Source of the DNA: Pedobacter psychrotolerans
GTDB taxonomy: Bacteria; Bacteroidota; Bacteroidia; Sphingobacteriales; Sphingobacteriaceae
DNA: 64,000 bases
NCBI RefSeq assembly: GCF_004340665.1
Contig: NZ_SLWO01000006.1
Coordinates: 296,204 to 360,203 of the forward strand
Direction of reading: 5' to 3'
Shown here: piece after piece, positions 44,916 to 54,400 of the stretch
Layout: each line of letters opens with the position of its first letter
Numbering within the stretch: position 1 is the stretch's first letter
Program-made: the position numbers and the translations under genes
Notes under the pieces: model-generated
The model's input: only the letters and a program-made list of their open reading frames with translations
Databases searched by the model: none
What the model was told of the DNA's origin: nothing

Positions 44916-45668
44916 CTATTTTTTGGCAGGTTCTATTGGTATAACTTTGAAAAGGCGATGCTCTGGTTGTATCGAAGTGCCTTTAATAGTTACATCTCCT
45001 TTTTTGTCGACAAAGTAGTTTCGAGCGGTTTCGATGGGAATATCCTTACCGCCGTGTGAGAAATATTTGGCGATCATCTTAGCATACGGGATTTTGTGGT
45101 CGCTCTTTATAAGTTTCCTGCCAAATGGCAGTTGTACCTAACGCAATTGTTGGATAACATCTATCAAAGTTGGCAGATGTCCATCATCAATCAGGATCTT
45201 CAGTGAAACTTCATATTGATTCAACTCCGCCAATTCAGCATTTAGTTTTTCGATTTTTTGGTTTTGGATGAGTTCATCTTTTTCAGCGATAACGATATGT
45301 GATGGCCTTGCATTCCATTGATCTATACTGTGAAGGTACTTTTGAAACTGTTGGAGTTTTTCGATGCTTTGCCTGTGGATTGCGTGGTTACGTGAAAATG
45401 GATCTTGAATCTCAAGGTGTTTGATTCTAGTTTGTACAATCTGCCAAACATGGCAGAAAAAGTCCTCTTCACTTATCAAATTATTTTCTAGGGCATAGTT
45501 TAAATGGTGATTGTAGTATTCGAAAAACCTCTCTTCGTTAATTCGGTATAAGTTCAACAGAAAATGGTTGTCATCATGGCTGTGCCATAGACCCATAAAG
45601 GTTCCCAGATCATATGGGTGGGCAGAAAATGAAAAAGGTTTACGGGGTTTGAAGTAACTGATGTTCAT
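44916..45668 (-). pseudogene. Element gene of unknown function interrupted by in-frame TAG
   Basis: The upstream frame (176 codons) ends at TAG 45138-45140. The same frame continues without a stop for 73 more codons to TAG at 44916-44918. The continuation (QLPFGRKLIKSDHKIPYAK, YFSHGGKDIPIETARNYFV) is clearly protein-like, so a 250-residue protein was probably cut by one base change; CAG to TAG would fit. The N-terminal part (PRKPFSFSAHPYDLGTFMGLWHS) and coiled region are unrecognised; the overall plan recalls RteC-type regulators, but only weakly. Confidence 0.75.
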
Positions 45669-46042
45669 AAGTTATAATTCTTGAACAAACTAATTTAAGG
45701 TTTTTTGAAGAATGCACATTTAAAAAATGTCATAAGTATAATTTTTTGCTTAAGAGTAAAAGATTATGAGTCTTACAGTTCTTTGGATCAATATATGATA
45801 AAATCGGCGTTTCTGACTTACAGAGGGCAATATACTGACTTATTTTTAAATAATAATTTTACTCTGTTACTTATTTGTAACTCTTTTCTATAAAACACTC
45901 GCATATCAACGTGGTCATAATTTATATTTCGGAGTGATTAGCATTGCTGTCATTATTTCTTGGGTCTTCGAGCATATTTTTTCTTGTTGAATTTCCAATT
46001 ACAGTAAAAATATTTAACGTTGTATCGAGAGCGTTAATTTTT

Positions 46043-46079
46043 GAAAGCGGTATTTGTCTCCAAGACAGATATCGCTTTC
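46043..46079. terminator. Long hairpin in the 45669-46206 gap
   Basis: GAAAGCG-TAT-TGTCT pairs with AGACA-ATA-CGCTTTC with one mismatch and a wobble, over a 3-base loop. It is the only feature I see in this 538-base gap, which otherwise is AT-rich with no convincing gene. Confidence 0.65.
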
Positions 46080-46206
46080 TTCTTTGTAATTCGTCTTCTA
46101 TCCCATGATTTCTGTATCTAAGAATTAATTACGATAAATCTATAATATTGATAAATTGCACTGCCTTTTTAAAAAACTGTCCGGCATATCGTATGAATGA
46201 AAACAT

Positions 46207-46605
46207 TCACGTTTTAATCTGTTCTGGCTGAGCGACCAACAAGACCTGGTTGTCTTTGATTTTCAAATATCCTTGATCAAAACAAAAGTGATAGACATCC
46301 CCTTTTTGGATGGTAAGGTAACTGGTAATGTAATGGAAATTAAACCCCAGATCTGTTAACTGTTGTTCGCTAACGATGGTTTTGGCGTTTCTGTTTAGCT
46401 TTCGCAAAACCTGGTAGTTGCTTGTGAGGATTTTTGTTATGTGTTTAACAAATTCCGGGTAATCCCCTCGCTTCTCCATTTTCAGTTTATTATTGTGATC
46501 AATGCGGCAGGCATCGTTGCAAAATTTCTTATCGGATCTGCCGAAAATATTTTTTTCACCGCAGTTGCGGCATTCTTTAGGAATATCGGTAATACTGTTA
46601 ATCAT
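46207..46605 (-). CDS. Zinc-ribbon hypothetical protein
   Basis: The 132-residue protein starts with a Cys4-like zinc ribbon (ECRNCGEKNIFGRSDKKFCNDACR), then a basic linker and a helical region ending in DVYHFCFDQGYLKIKDNQVLLV. It recurs, as I recall, in Bacteroidetes genomes and mobile elements without known function. It might bind nucleic acid. The reading frame is intact. Confidence 0.7.
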   Translation of the reverse strand: MINSITDIPKECRNCGEKNIFGRSDKKFCNDACRIDHNNKLKMEKRGDYPEFVKHITKILTSNYQVLRKLNRNAKTIVSEQQLTDLGFNFHYITSYLTIQKGDVYHFCFDQGYLKIKDNQVLLVAQPEQIKT

Positions 46606-46786
46606 TGGAGCATTAATTTAATAAGCATACTATCAAAGTTATGTAATTCAGACTGTTACTACAAAATGACTGTATCACATTAACCGTATAAAAAATAGCT
46701 ACACGGATAAACACGGGTGTTATTCGAATATTTTTCGGGTAAGGATTTTCTGACTTCGAGGTTTGAGCCGACTTAAACCCGAAATT

Positions 46787-47053
46787 ATGAAAACAGGAAT
46801 ACTGGAAAGCGAAAACTTTGGAAACGGCAAACGGAATTATTTTATTGACTTTGCCAGGGCTACTAACAATAGCAATTACATTAAAATCACACGATCGGAC
46901 AAGCAGACAGACAATAGTTACAAGAAAAGTTCAGTCTGTATTTTCCAGGAAGACTTTCATTTTTTAATTGAAAGTTTCTCTATGCTTTTCACGAGCATGA
47001 TCCACAGAGAATCAAGATCTGGCGAAAAAAGGAAACATCCTCATTATTTGTAA
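46787..47053 (+). CDS. PUR-alpha-like (DUF3276-type) small protein
   Basis: The 88-residue protein resembles the PUR-domain DUF3276 family of single-stranded nucleic acid-binding proteins in Bacteroidetes. It has a RNYFIDFARATNNSNYIKI beta segment and a SVCIFQEDFHFLIESFSMLF helix. The start is taken as the ATG at 46787; an upstream in-frame ATG adds eight unlikely residues. The C-terminus is short and the basic end may be derived from decay. Confidence 0.7.
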   Translation: MKTGILESENFGNGKRNYFIDFARATNNSNYIKITRSDKQTDNSYKKSSVCIFQEDFHFLIESFSMLFTSMIHRESRSGEKRKHPHYL

Positions 47054-47075
47054 AACGGAATTTAAGCCGCGTAGG

Positions 47076-47413
47076 ATTAAAATCTGGCCTGCTGAAATGC
47101 GTCCACGTGAAAAGTATTGGCAGGGGGTCCGGAGGCATTATCTGATGCGGAATTGCTTGCCCTGCTCATTGGTTCAGGCACTACAAAACAAACTGCGGTA
47201 GATCTTGCTTCCAGTATCCTTAAATCTGTGAGCGGAGATCTTGAAGCGCTTTCGAGATGCCCGGTAAGAAGGCTAGCGAAATTCCCGGGTATTGGTGATG
47301 CAAAGGCTGTTAACATTTTGGTTGCCCTGGAGCTATCCAATCGATACAGGCAGTTGCCAATTGCCTTTCAATCTAAAAGTAAGCTGAACGTTGTTCTTTT
47401 GCTAAAATGTTGA
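47076..47413 (+). pseudogene. radC: RadC remnant (frameshifted and truncated)
   Basis: The N-terminal HhH part of a RadC/UPF0758 protein is present: IKIWPAEMRPREKYWQ in one frame, then GGPEALSDAELLALLIGSGTTK and FPGIGDAKAVNILVALELSNRY in the next. The join needs one extra G in the run of five G near 47127-47133. The whole JAB/MPN metal domain is absent after residue about 110, and no ATG precedes the first frame. This is a remnant, as often found in mobile-element borders. Confidence 0.82.
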
Positions 47414-47428
47414 TTTCAGCCGGAAGCT

Positions 47429-47481
47429 AATAATAAGGTGAGCCTGTATCTTAAATCATGATTCGGGTTCATCTTATTATT
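47429..47481. terminator. Hairpin after the radC remnant
   Basis: AATAATAAG-G-TGA-G-CC pairs with GG-T-TCA-T-CTTATTATT across a loop of about 20 bases, with G-T pairs. It may be a terminator. Confidence 0.5.
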
Positions 47482-47569
47482 TCATAGTTTGATATGAATT
47501 ACATAAACGTCTATACGAAAGTCATTTGTTGGCACATTTAAATTCATTTTGATATGCTATCTTTAGTAC

Positions 47570-47976
47570 ATGAAAACGCTTTTATTGATTTGTTTACTGG
47601 CCCCTGTTTCCTTTGGTTTGAAAGCTCAGGAGGTCGGGTTGACCAGGTGATTGGCCACTGGGAATTGAAGGATATTACTAAAGCTGCCGGAAAAGAGGTT
47701 GTCCTGGTGGATTCAGTTTATGACGGCAGGACTTTTGAAAACCATACTGTATTGAATGTCGGGGCAGTTTCCCTAACCAGTTGATCTCGGTATTCATCTA
47801 CAAAAAGGATGAGAAATTTGGTGGGAGATGTCTTAAAATTATACCTACACAAAAAGATCAGTGTACGCGGTAAGCTATCCCTGTATAAAGAGAAACCTCA
47901 GGGAGTGGTCACTTATCGGAAGCAGTTGAATAATCATTTGAGCTGGAAGCGGAAAGTGCTTAACGTGATCTTCTAG
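47570..47976 (+). pseudogene. Secreted OB-fold-like protein, multiply frameshifted
   Basis: A signal peptide (MKTLLLICLLAPVSFGLKAQ) starts at 47570. Fragments of one protein follow in changing frames: HWELKDITKAAGKEVVLVDS and VYDGRTFENHTVLNVG, then SFPNQLISVFIYKKDEKFG, then LKLYLHKKISVRGKLSLYKE and KPQGVVTYRKQL, ending at TAG 47974-47976. The order resembles a secreted OB-fold protein family common in Bacteroidetes. At least three shifts separate the pieces, so the gene is dead. Confidence 0.7.
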
Positions 47977-48194
47977 TTTTTCGCTGTCTTTTTTATTTTT
48001 CTGATACACGCTCTAATGAAATCTTCATCTGATACTCTCCTTCGCTTAATTATACCCATTGTTTTAACCCTGTCCGCACTGGTTGGTCATACCCAAACGA
48101 TCACAGAAAATTTTGTGACAACAGAATGAAGATAATTACAGATACTTGTATTTGAGTATATTCATTAACATCCTCTATACTGTTATTGCGAATA

Positions 48195-48713
48195 TCAAAT
48201 TCGATCAATTTGGGTTTGTATCATAAGATTTATGGGTATATCAACTAACAAACTTTTGTTTAAATGATCTACTCTCACAATAGCCTTACGTTTACCTTTA
48301 TATTGAATCAATTCACATTTAAGCCCACACAATGGGCCATCACTAATTAGCAGGGTTTGCCCAGGTCCAAAATACGATGTCACTACTTCAATACTTGAAA
48401 AATTGGTTATAGTCGTTCTTATGTTTTCAATAATTACCGAATCAACTTTAGCCATCTGGCTTCCAAATTTCACATAACTTACAAACCCATTAAGTTCTGA
48501 ACTTTTATAGAGTTCTTCTGTATTTGTAATATTCACAAACACGTACGAGGGAAATAATGGCAACTCAACTACCTTTTTCCTATCATGCCATTGACGAACA
48601 TCTTTAATTAATGGTAAAAAACATTTAATATTTAGGTCAGACAGTTGTGAAGCTAATTTCTTTTCTTGTTTAGGTCTTGTATATATAACATGCCAGAAAA
48701 TTTTCTTATCCAT
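48195..48713 (-). CDS. UpxY/NusG-family transcription antiterminator
   Basis: The 172-residue protein is a specialised NusG paralogue of the UpxY/LoaP group, which lets RNA polymerase read through long operons. The N-terminal NGN domain is seen in WHVIYTRPKQEKKLASQL and LPLFPSYVFVNI; a KOW-like part with LLISDGPLCGLKCEL follows. I start at the ATG 48713 (MDKKIFWH), the NGN beta-1 start. It lies on the same strand as, and 740 bases beyond, the last gene of the peptide cluster. It may serve that cluster or be a relic. Confidence 0.88.
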   Translation of the reverse strand: MDKKIFWHVIYTRPKQEKKLASQLSDLNIKCFLPLIKDVRQWHDRKKVVELPLFPSYVFVNITNTEELYKSSELNGFVSYVKFGSQMAKVDSVIIENIRTTITNFSSIEVVTSYFGPGQTLLISDGPLCGLKCELIQYKGKRKAIVRVDHLNKSLLVDIPINLMIQTQIDRI

Positions 48714-48746
48714 ATACCTGAAAATAAAATTTAACAATGAACCCAT

Positions 48747-49487
48747 TAGATAATAAAATCTGAAAACGATAAAATCCTGTAAAATAGTCTGAAGAATTCT
48801 CTTACCAACTATCCAACAAAAAATTGTTAAGCGAATATAATAGATCAGGGATAGTTCGGAAATAATTTAGAACATTTGCCTTTTTTGCAACTTTCATTTG
48901 AATTTATTAACTTTTTCATAGCGTTAGAGAAGTCATAGTGAATCTTACTACAATTTGACCTATTAAAAATTATCATTATAGATAATTACACTAACCACCA
49001 AGTCTAATACACGAATTGGCTAAAATTACAATTAGTATTCAAGTATTTAACATATTACCTTGACAAGGTGGCATAAAAGACACCTGCATCTTTAGTCCAT
49101 TACCCTTATAAAAATCTCATCTGCCAATAAACTGCTGTTAAAAAATCGTCATGATACAGACCATAGAAAGATTCGGAAAATTCAATGTGAATTTAGTGCC
49201 AGCGATACCTTTTCGAGTAAATATACCTAACTGTAAAGTGAAAACTAAGTAATGTATATAATCAGAAACTAACAAATCAATCTCTTCGTATTTGAAAGGT
49301 TATATATGGAGAAAAACAGATGAATGCGGATTCATATAAGCAGTTATTTGATTTTGAATAGTGGTATAACTCTTTTGAATAAGAGATTAAGATCGGAGAT
49401 TTCCAATCCTCAGTTTTCTGTTTCAAAATGATTATTTTGACCAAAATATCCAAATACTAAAACGGATAACCACGATGCCATTCACTA
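48747..49487. other. Non-coding stretch between UpxY and the peptide cluster
   Basis: In 741 AT-rich bases I see no convincing gene or clear terminator. Only very short frames exist (for example a 33-codon plus frame at 49151). The promoter of the antiterminator gene should lie in it. Confidence 0.5.
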
Positions 49488-50459
49488 CTAGTCGGGTAAA
49501 GGAAAGCCTATGTCTTTTTTTAGTGCTTCCTGGTAATAATACACTGCTACAGCAATATCAAAAATAGCCAATCCCATTGGATTAAACATAACGACGTCTG
49601 ATTCAGACCGATTATTAAGATTTCCTGTACTCACTACTTCAGCAATTGAAAAAGTATCATTTTCAAGTAATCCTTTCACTTTATGCATATTTTCAATATC
49701 CGTATCTTGACGACAAACTTCCTTCCAGTCATCAACAATAATTAGATTCATATAATTTCTCATCTCAACTGTGTAATCTCTCAGAGAAACGTTTAACTGT
49801 AGTGAACCTTTTTTAGGTGCAATATCTATATAGGGCGCAGCAGATACTGTACAGGTAACAAAAACATCTGCGTTCTTATAACATTCTTCCCAGCTACCTG
49901 CAATTGATACCATATCTTTAACATTGTTGTCAATATTATTTTCATTGATTGGATTCAGGTCGTGGATCAGCACTTCGCCAATCGAACCTCCCAAAATTGA
50001 AATAATCATTCTAAGGTGCATCTGACCAATCGGCCCAAAGCCGTTAATGCCAATATTTATTTTGCTTTTTGACTTTTTTCCTTTAATAAAGTTCTTTATC
50101 ATCAAACCTGAAACAGCAGCTGTCCTAATCGCGCTAATCATAGCGGTGTTAATGATACATTGTGGTATACCTGAGTCATATTCATTCAAAATGGTAACAG
50201 AATTTGCTCTTAACTTATTCTTATAAATGTTATCAGGAAAACTGGCTATCCATTTTATTCCAGCCCATGGAGAAGCCCCACCAATATAAGCTGGCATAGC
50301 AATAATCCTGTTTTTAAGATCTCCATATCTTAAATATGGCTTAACTGGCTGTGAATAGTCTTTGGTATGAAGGCACTCTACTGCACTTTCAATTACAGTT
50401 GTTAGCTGTTCCCAATTAAGACCAATCTCTTTAATATTATCTGCATTAAGGTATAACAT
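49488..50459 (-). CDS. sbnB: 2,3-diaminopropionate biosynthesis protein SbnB-like
   Basis: SbnB-type enzymes oxidise N-(1-amino-1-carboxyethyl)-L-glutamate with NAD to release L-2,3-diaminopropionate and 2-oxoglutarate. The 323-residue protein is of the ornithine cyclodeaminase family: a substrate region (KPYLRYGDLKNRIIAMPAYIG, WAGIKWIASFP) and an NAD-binding Rossmann motif (GINGFGPIGQMHL). The stop-to-start gap to sbnA is 5 bases. The tandem of sbnA and sbnB next to NRPS genes makes the assignment firm. Confidence 0.9.
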   Translation of the reverse strand: MLYLNADNIKEIGLNWEQLTTVIESAVECLHTKDYSQPVKPYLRYGDLKNRIIAMPAYIGGASPWAGIKWIASFPDNIYKNKLRANSVTILNEYDSGIPQCIINTAMISAIRTAAVSGLMIKNFIKGKKSKSKINIGINGFGPIGQMHLRMIISILGGSIGEVLIHDLNPINENNIDNNVKDMVSIAGSWEECYKNADVFVTCTVSAAPYIDIAPKKGSLQLNVSLRDYTVEMRNYMNLIIVDDWKEVCRQDTDIENMHKVKGLLENDTFSIAEVVSTGNLNNRSESDVVMFNPMGLAIFDIAVAVYYYQEALKKDIGFPLPD

Positions 50460-50464
50460 AATTT

Positions 50465-51454
50465 TTATTTTGCTATTTCTAGGTTATTAGAAGGCGGAGC
50501 TAGCTCCATGGCCAACCGAGCGCCCCACTCCTGGTTATAAATGGTGTCTAAATAGCTATGTCCTTTGTCAGGAAAGATTAACAGAGAGGTAGCTTTAGAA
50601 GCTGTTCCATTAAGCAGAGCGTAGTTTTTAGCAGCCAGATAAACAGCGCCTGAAGATGCACCTGCAAAAATGGCTTGTTCATCTAAAAGTTCAAAACATC
50701 CTCTAATAATGTTCATTTGTGATAGTATCACCACATCATCGATAATCGCGTTTTTAATAATCAAAGGGACCTGACTTGCGCCTATTCCCGAGATATATCG
50801 TTTAACCGACTTGGAGTTAAATATAACAGATCCTTCCACATCCACCCCTATAATCTTTATTTCCGGCCTTTGTTTCTTAACGTAATCTGAAATACCTGTA
50901 ATGGCTCCGCTCGAACTTACGGCAACGAAAATATAATCAAGATTGTCAAAAGAGTCGATTATTTCTTGTCCCAGTCCGCTGTAACCTTTATAATTATTGG
51001 GATCTCCATATTGATCTGCAACAAATGAATTCGGTATTCTCGCATGTAATTCATTAACAACATTGACCCTGGTCAACAGATACCCTCCGGTATGATCCCT
51101 TTCTGTTACTTTGATCACTTTATGAGACATCAGATTTAAAAGGGATTCATAAGCTGAATTAATATTCGGGTCGATAACCGGAAAAAATTTCAACTTTAGT
51201 CTCTTACAAATAGAGGCAACTCCAATAGCAAGATTACCGGAGCTGGAAGCAATGATTGTTGTATCTTCAGTAATTCTCCCTGCTTTAATACCATTATAGA
51301 TGATGCTATAGGCTGCACGATCTTTTGAACTTCCTGAGAAATTATTGTATTCTAATTTGGCAAATAGTTTGATGTCATCATTTTTCAATTCAATAAGGGG
51401 CGTATTACCAATATAGGCAGCCAGCTTTTCAAGTTCCTTTAACATTTTTTTCAT
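50465..51454 (-). CDS. sbnA: 2,3-diaminopropionate biosynthesis protein SbnA-like
   Basis: SbnA is a PLP enzyme of the cysteine synthase fold that joins O-phospho-L-serine with glutamate. The 329-residue protein shows GNTPL near residue 16, the PLP Lys44 in SGSSKDRAA, the SSSGNLAIG phosphate-type loop and a GASSGAVYLAA segment. Lacking a sulfide-pathway context and beside SbnB, it is best assigned to diaminopropionate supply. It starts 14 bases after the A-PCP-E-R NRPS gene stop. Confidence 0.9.
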   Translation of the reverse strand: MKKMLKELEKLAAYIGNTPLIELKNDDIKLFAKLEYNNFSGSSKDRAAYSIIYNGIKAGRITEDTTIIASSSGNLAIGVASICKRLKLKFFPVIDPNINSAYESLLNLMSHKVIKVTERDHTGGYLLTRVNVVNELHARIPNSFVADQYGDPNNYKGYSGLGQEIIDSFDNLDYIFVAVSSSGAITGISDYVKKQRPEIKIIGVDVEGSVIFNSKSVKRYISGIGASQVPLIIKNAIIDDVVILSQMNIIRGCFELLDEQAIFAGASSGAVYLAAKNYALLNGTASKATSLLIFPDKGHSYLDTIYNQEWGARLAMELAPPSNNLEIAK

Positions 51455-51468
51455 GGCTTATTATAAAA

Positions 51469-54400
51469 TCAACTACAAACCACTTTAGCTTTTGCCAATG
51501 GATCAGAAAAGAAACCTGCATTGATTCCTTTAGAAATCATAGTGCTAAACCATCTAAAATTTGCTAATGGAAAATATAATCCGGATTTAGCAATAGTATC
51601 AATTGTAGAATGCTGTAAGTATCTAATTTGTCTTGGGTAATTTATAGAGCGATTAATCCAGAGGCATGCCACATCCACTCCCTCCTTCTCAATCTGGCTA
51701 CCACGAAAATTGGCAACTGCTTCATTAAACCTTACCATATCCACAATTTCAATTTCATATCCCATCTGGTTAAGCATTTGAACCAATTTCAAAAAGGAAA
51801 TATTTTGTGGATTCTCCAAATGCAGACATTTCATAGGGCTATTGATTTTATTTAAGCACAGATCAACAATTGCTTTAGATACGATATCTACGTAAGAAAA
51901 TGCAACACTTTCACGATACGTTACCGGTATTTTCTTTAGCAAAATTATTCCATTAATAATTTGGAATACCCTGTTTTGCTGAATGTTAGATTGGAATTGT
52001 GCTGAAGCTGACTCTGCAGCAATATGCCCGGATCTATAAATCCTTCCTTCACCACCTCCTTTAAAAAACTCACGAATCAATTTTTCAGCATCAAATTTGG
52101 TTTCTTCATACGAAGACATAAATAATTGATTACAATTAAAATCATTTTCAGAAAATTGACTGTGCATTCCATTTGGCAGGTAACCACTAACGGCTAATGT
52201 TGACACATAATGAACAGCCTTAAGTTTACGTTTTCTTGCGAATTCTATAATATTCGCCGTAGATAGCACATTTGTTCTGCATAATCTATCGTAATTTTTC
52301 AGTAAATTGGTATCGGCCGCCGCATGTATAATTACATCTATTTCATCTGTGAGCTGTTCATATTTAGAAGATGGAAGATCAAATTTTGCATCAATTAAAT
52401 TCCCACTTAATACAATAATTCTGTTACAGTCATAACTAGATAAATCCCCATAGTATTGTTCAAAAACACATTTCAAACGACTTTCAGCCTGATAGTTACT
52501 TTCTCCTCTAACAATACAATACACAAACCCTTGATCACTGGCAAGAAGTTCTTTTAAAATGTGAATTCCTAGAAATCCGGTTGCCCCTGTGAGCAAAATA
52601 TTTTGTTTGTGACGATTCCCAGGAACATTTACCAGATTAAATAAGGATTGTCCAATTGAGGGTACATTACTGTTAAAATAAGCAGGAAAAGAAGTTGTAC
52701 CTGTTTTAACCTTATTTTTTAATGACTCTTTTAGAAAAAAATGGAATTTGTTTAAAAAAGTTTCAATATTAAAATTTGCCGACAAATTAGTTTGATATTG
52801 AACATCTACTATAAGCCGTGGTCCAATAAATCGAGAAGTAAAAAACATATGATATTCGCATTGAGAATATTCATCTCTATTTGGACCTGAATTAAATGTA
52901 GAAGGCCTCAATGATATACTTCCATTTTCAAATTTCTCAGGGAAATGTCCCAGATAATTAAATCTCACATCAGAAACTGCCCATGATCTATCTATTTTCT
53001 CACTTGCTGCTAAATTAATATTGTTGGCATATTCAGCTTTAACATTTAGCAATTTACTACAGTAGTCCGGGTCAATATGCTCTATGTTTAAATTTAACGG
53101 CAAGGTTGTGGACCACCAGGCAACAGACCTGCTTATATCATTTAGATTTTCAATTTGCGGCCTCCCATGAAATTCGATGTCAATTGAGATTTTGTTCAAT
53201 CCAAATTCTTCAAAGAGAGCTGAAGACAATGCATTTAATAAAAATCCACTGATGTTGGCAGAATCCTTAGTTTCACCGATCTGGTTTAATGCCTCGGCCA
53301 GTTCTGCCAGAACTATAAAACTACAAGTCTGGACCGTACAATTCTTCTCCTTGTAATCTCTTAAAAGGGGTAATCTATATAGTTCCTGAATACTTGGGTT
53401 AAGATCGTCTCTAAAGTACTTTTCAGGGTTTTTACAATAAAAACTATTGACAGCATTTTCCAAAAATATTACTGGGCTGAGGTTATTGACCAATTTATCA
53501 TAATATTCAGTTAATTCCTCTATGATGATATTCCATGAGATAACATCAATTACCAGATGATGACATAATAAGAGAATATATTCTACGCCTTTAGAATCAA
53601 TAAATAAATGAGCAATAAAAAGCCTCCCATTTTCAATGGAGATTGTTCTCAGTAAATCAGCAGCAACCCGTTGAATTTGTAAAACAGTTGATTCATACTC
53701 ATCTAATACAGTAGTTCCAAAACCATTACTTATTGCAATATCGAGAGTATTAGCATTTTCGAATGAAAACACGCGAGTTAGTTGAGAATGGCTTTTAATA
53801 ATGCAGTTAATAGCTAGAGCGAATTTACGAATATCAATTTTACGCTCTGATTCCAATAAAACACTTTGACAATACTGATTAAAGCTATTTCTTTTCTGAT
53901 CAAGAAACAGTCGTTGGGACATAGTTAAACCGTCATCTGACCGATCATTTTGTGGCTCAATATTGATCACTTTTTGAGAGTTGATTGCCAAGAAATCCGA
54001 AAAAACAGGATTTCTACTCAAATCTGTAATGTGAACTTTATAACCATGTCGTTGAAGTCGTCCTATTACTTGAATGGCCATTAATGAATCTCCGCCTATT
54101 TCAAAGAAATTACTATCAGGTGAAATAAAGAGCATATTTAAAATGCTCTTCCAGGCATTTTCAGCATGCACTAACCAGGACTCTTCCGATGATATTAATA
54201 AATCATTATGATATGGGGGTCTATCCTGTTCAAAAGATTTCACCAGGGAGTTGATATCAATTTTTCCATTAGCATTATATGGAGGTTCTTGATAAAAAAA
54301 GATAGCAGATGGGATTTTATAGTCTGGTAGTTTATTAATTAACCAGAATTTTAAATTTACACTAGTAAGCTCAATACCTTTTTTGGGTTTAACATAGGCA

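Larger units (their letters stand above)
36450..47500. mobile_element. tRNA-associated mobilizable element, partly decayed (right end uncertain)
   Basis: The element begins at tRNA-Lys with a tyrosine recombinase and includes BfmA/BfmC-type mobilization genes, an excisionase-like HTH gene, a candidate oriT, a toxin-antitoxin pair and a HEPN-like gene. No type IV secretion genes are present, so it would be mobilizable rather than self-transmissible. Several genes are broken and a truncated radC lies near the right side. I could not find an exact copy of the tRNA 3' end at the far side; the right border is a guess between about 46700 and 48100. Confidence 0.7.

Noticed and set aside
47077..47340. 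87-codon minus-strand frame over the radC remnant
   Set aside because: Antisense shadow; the plus strand carries a clear RadC signature.
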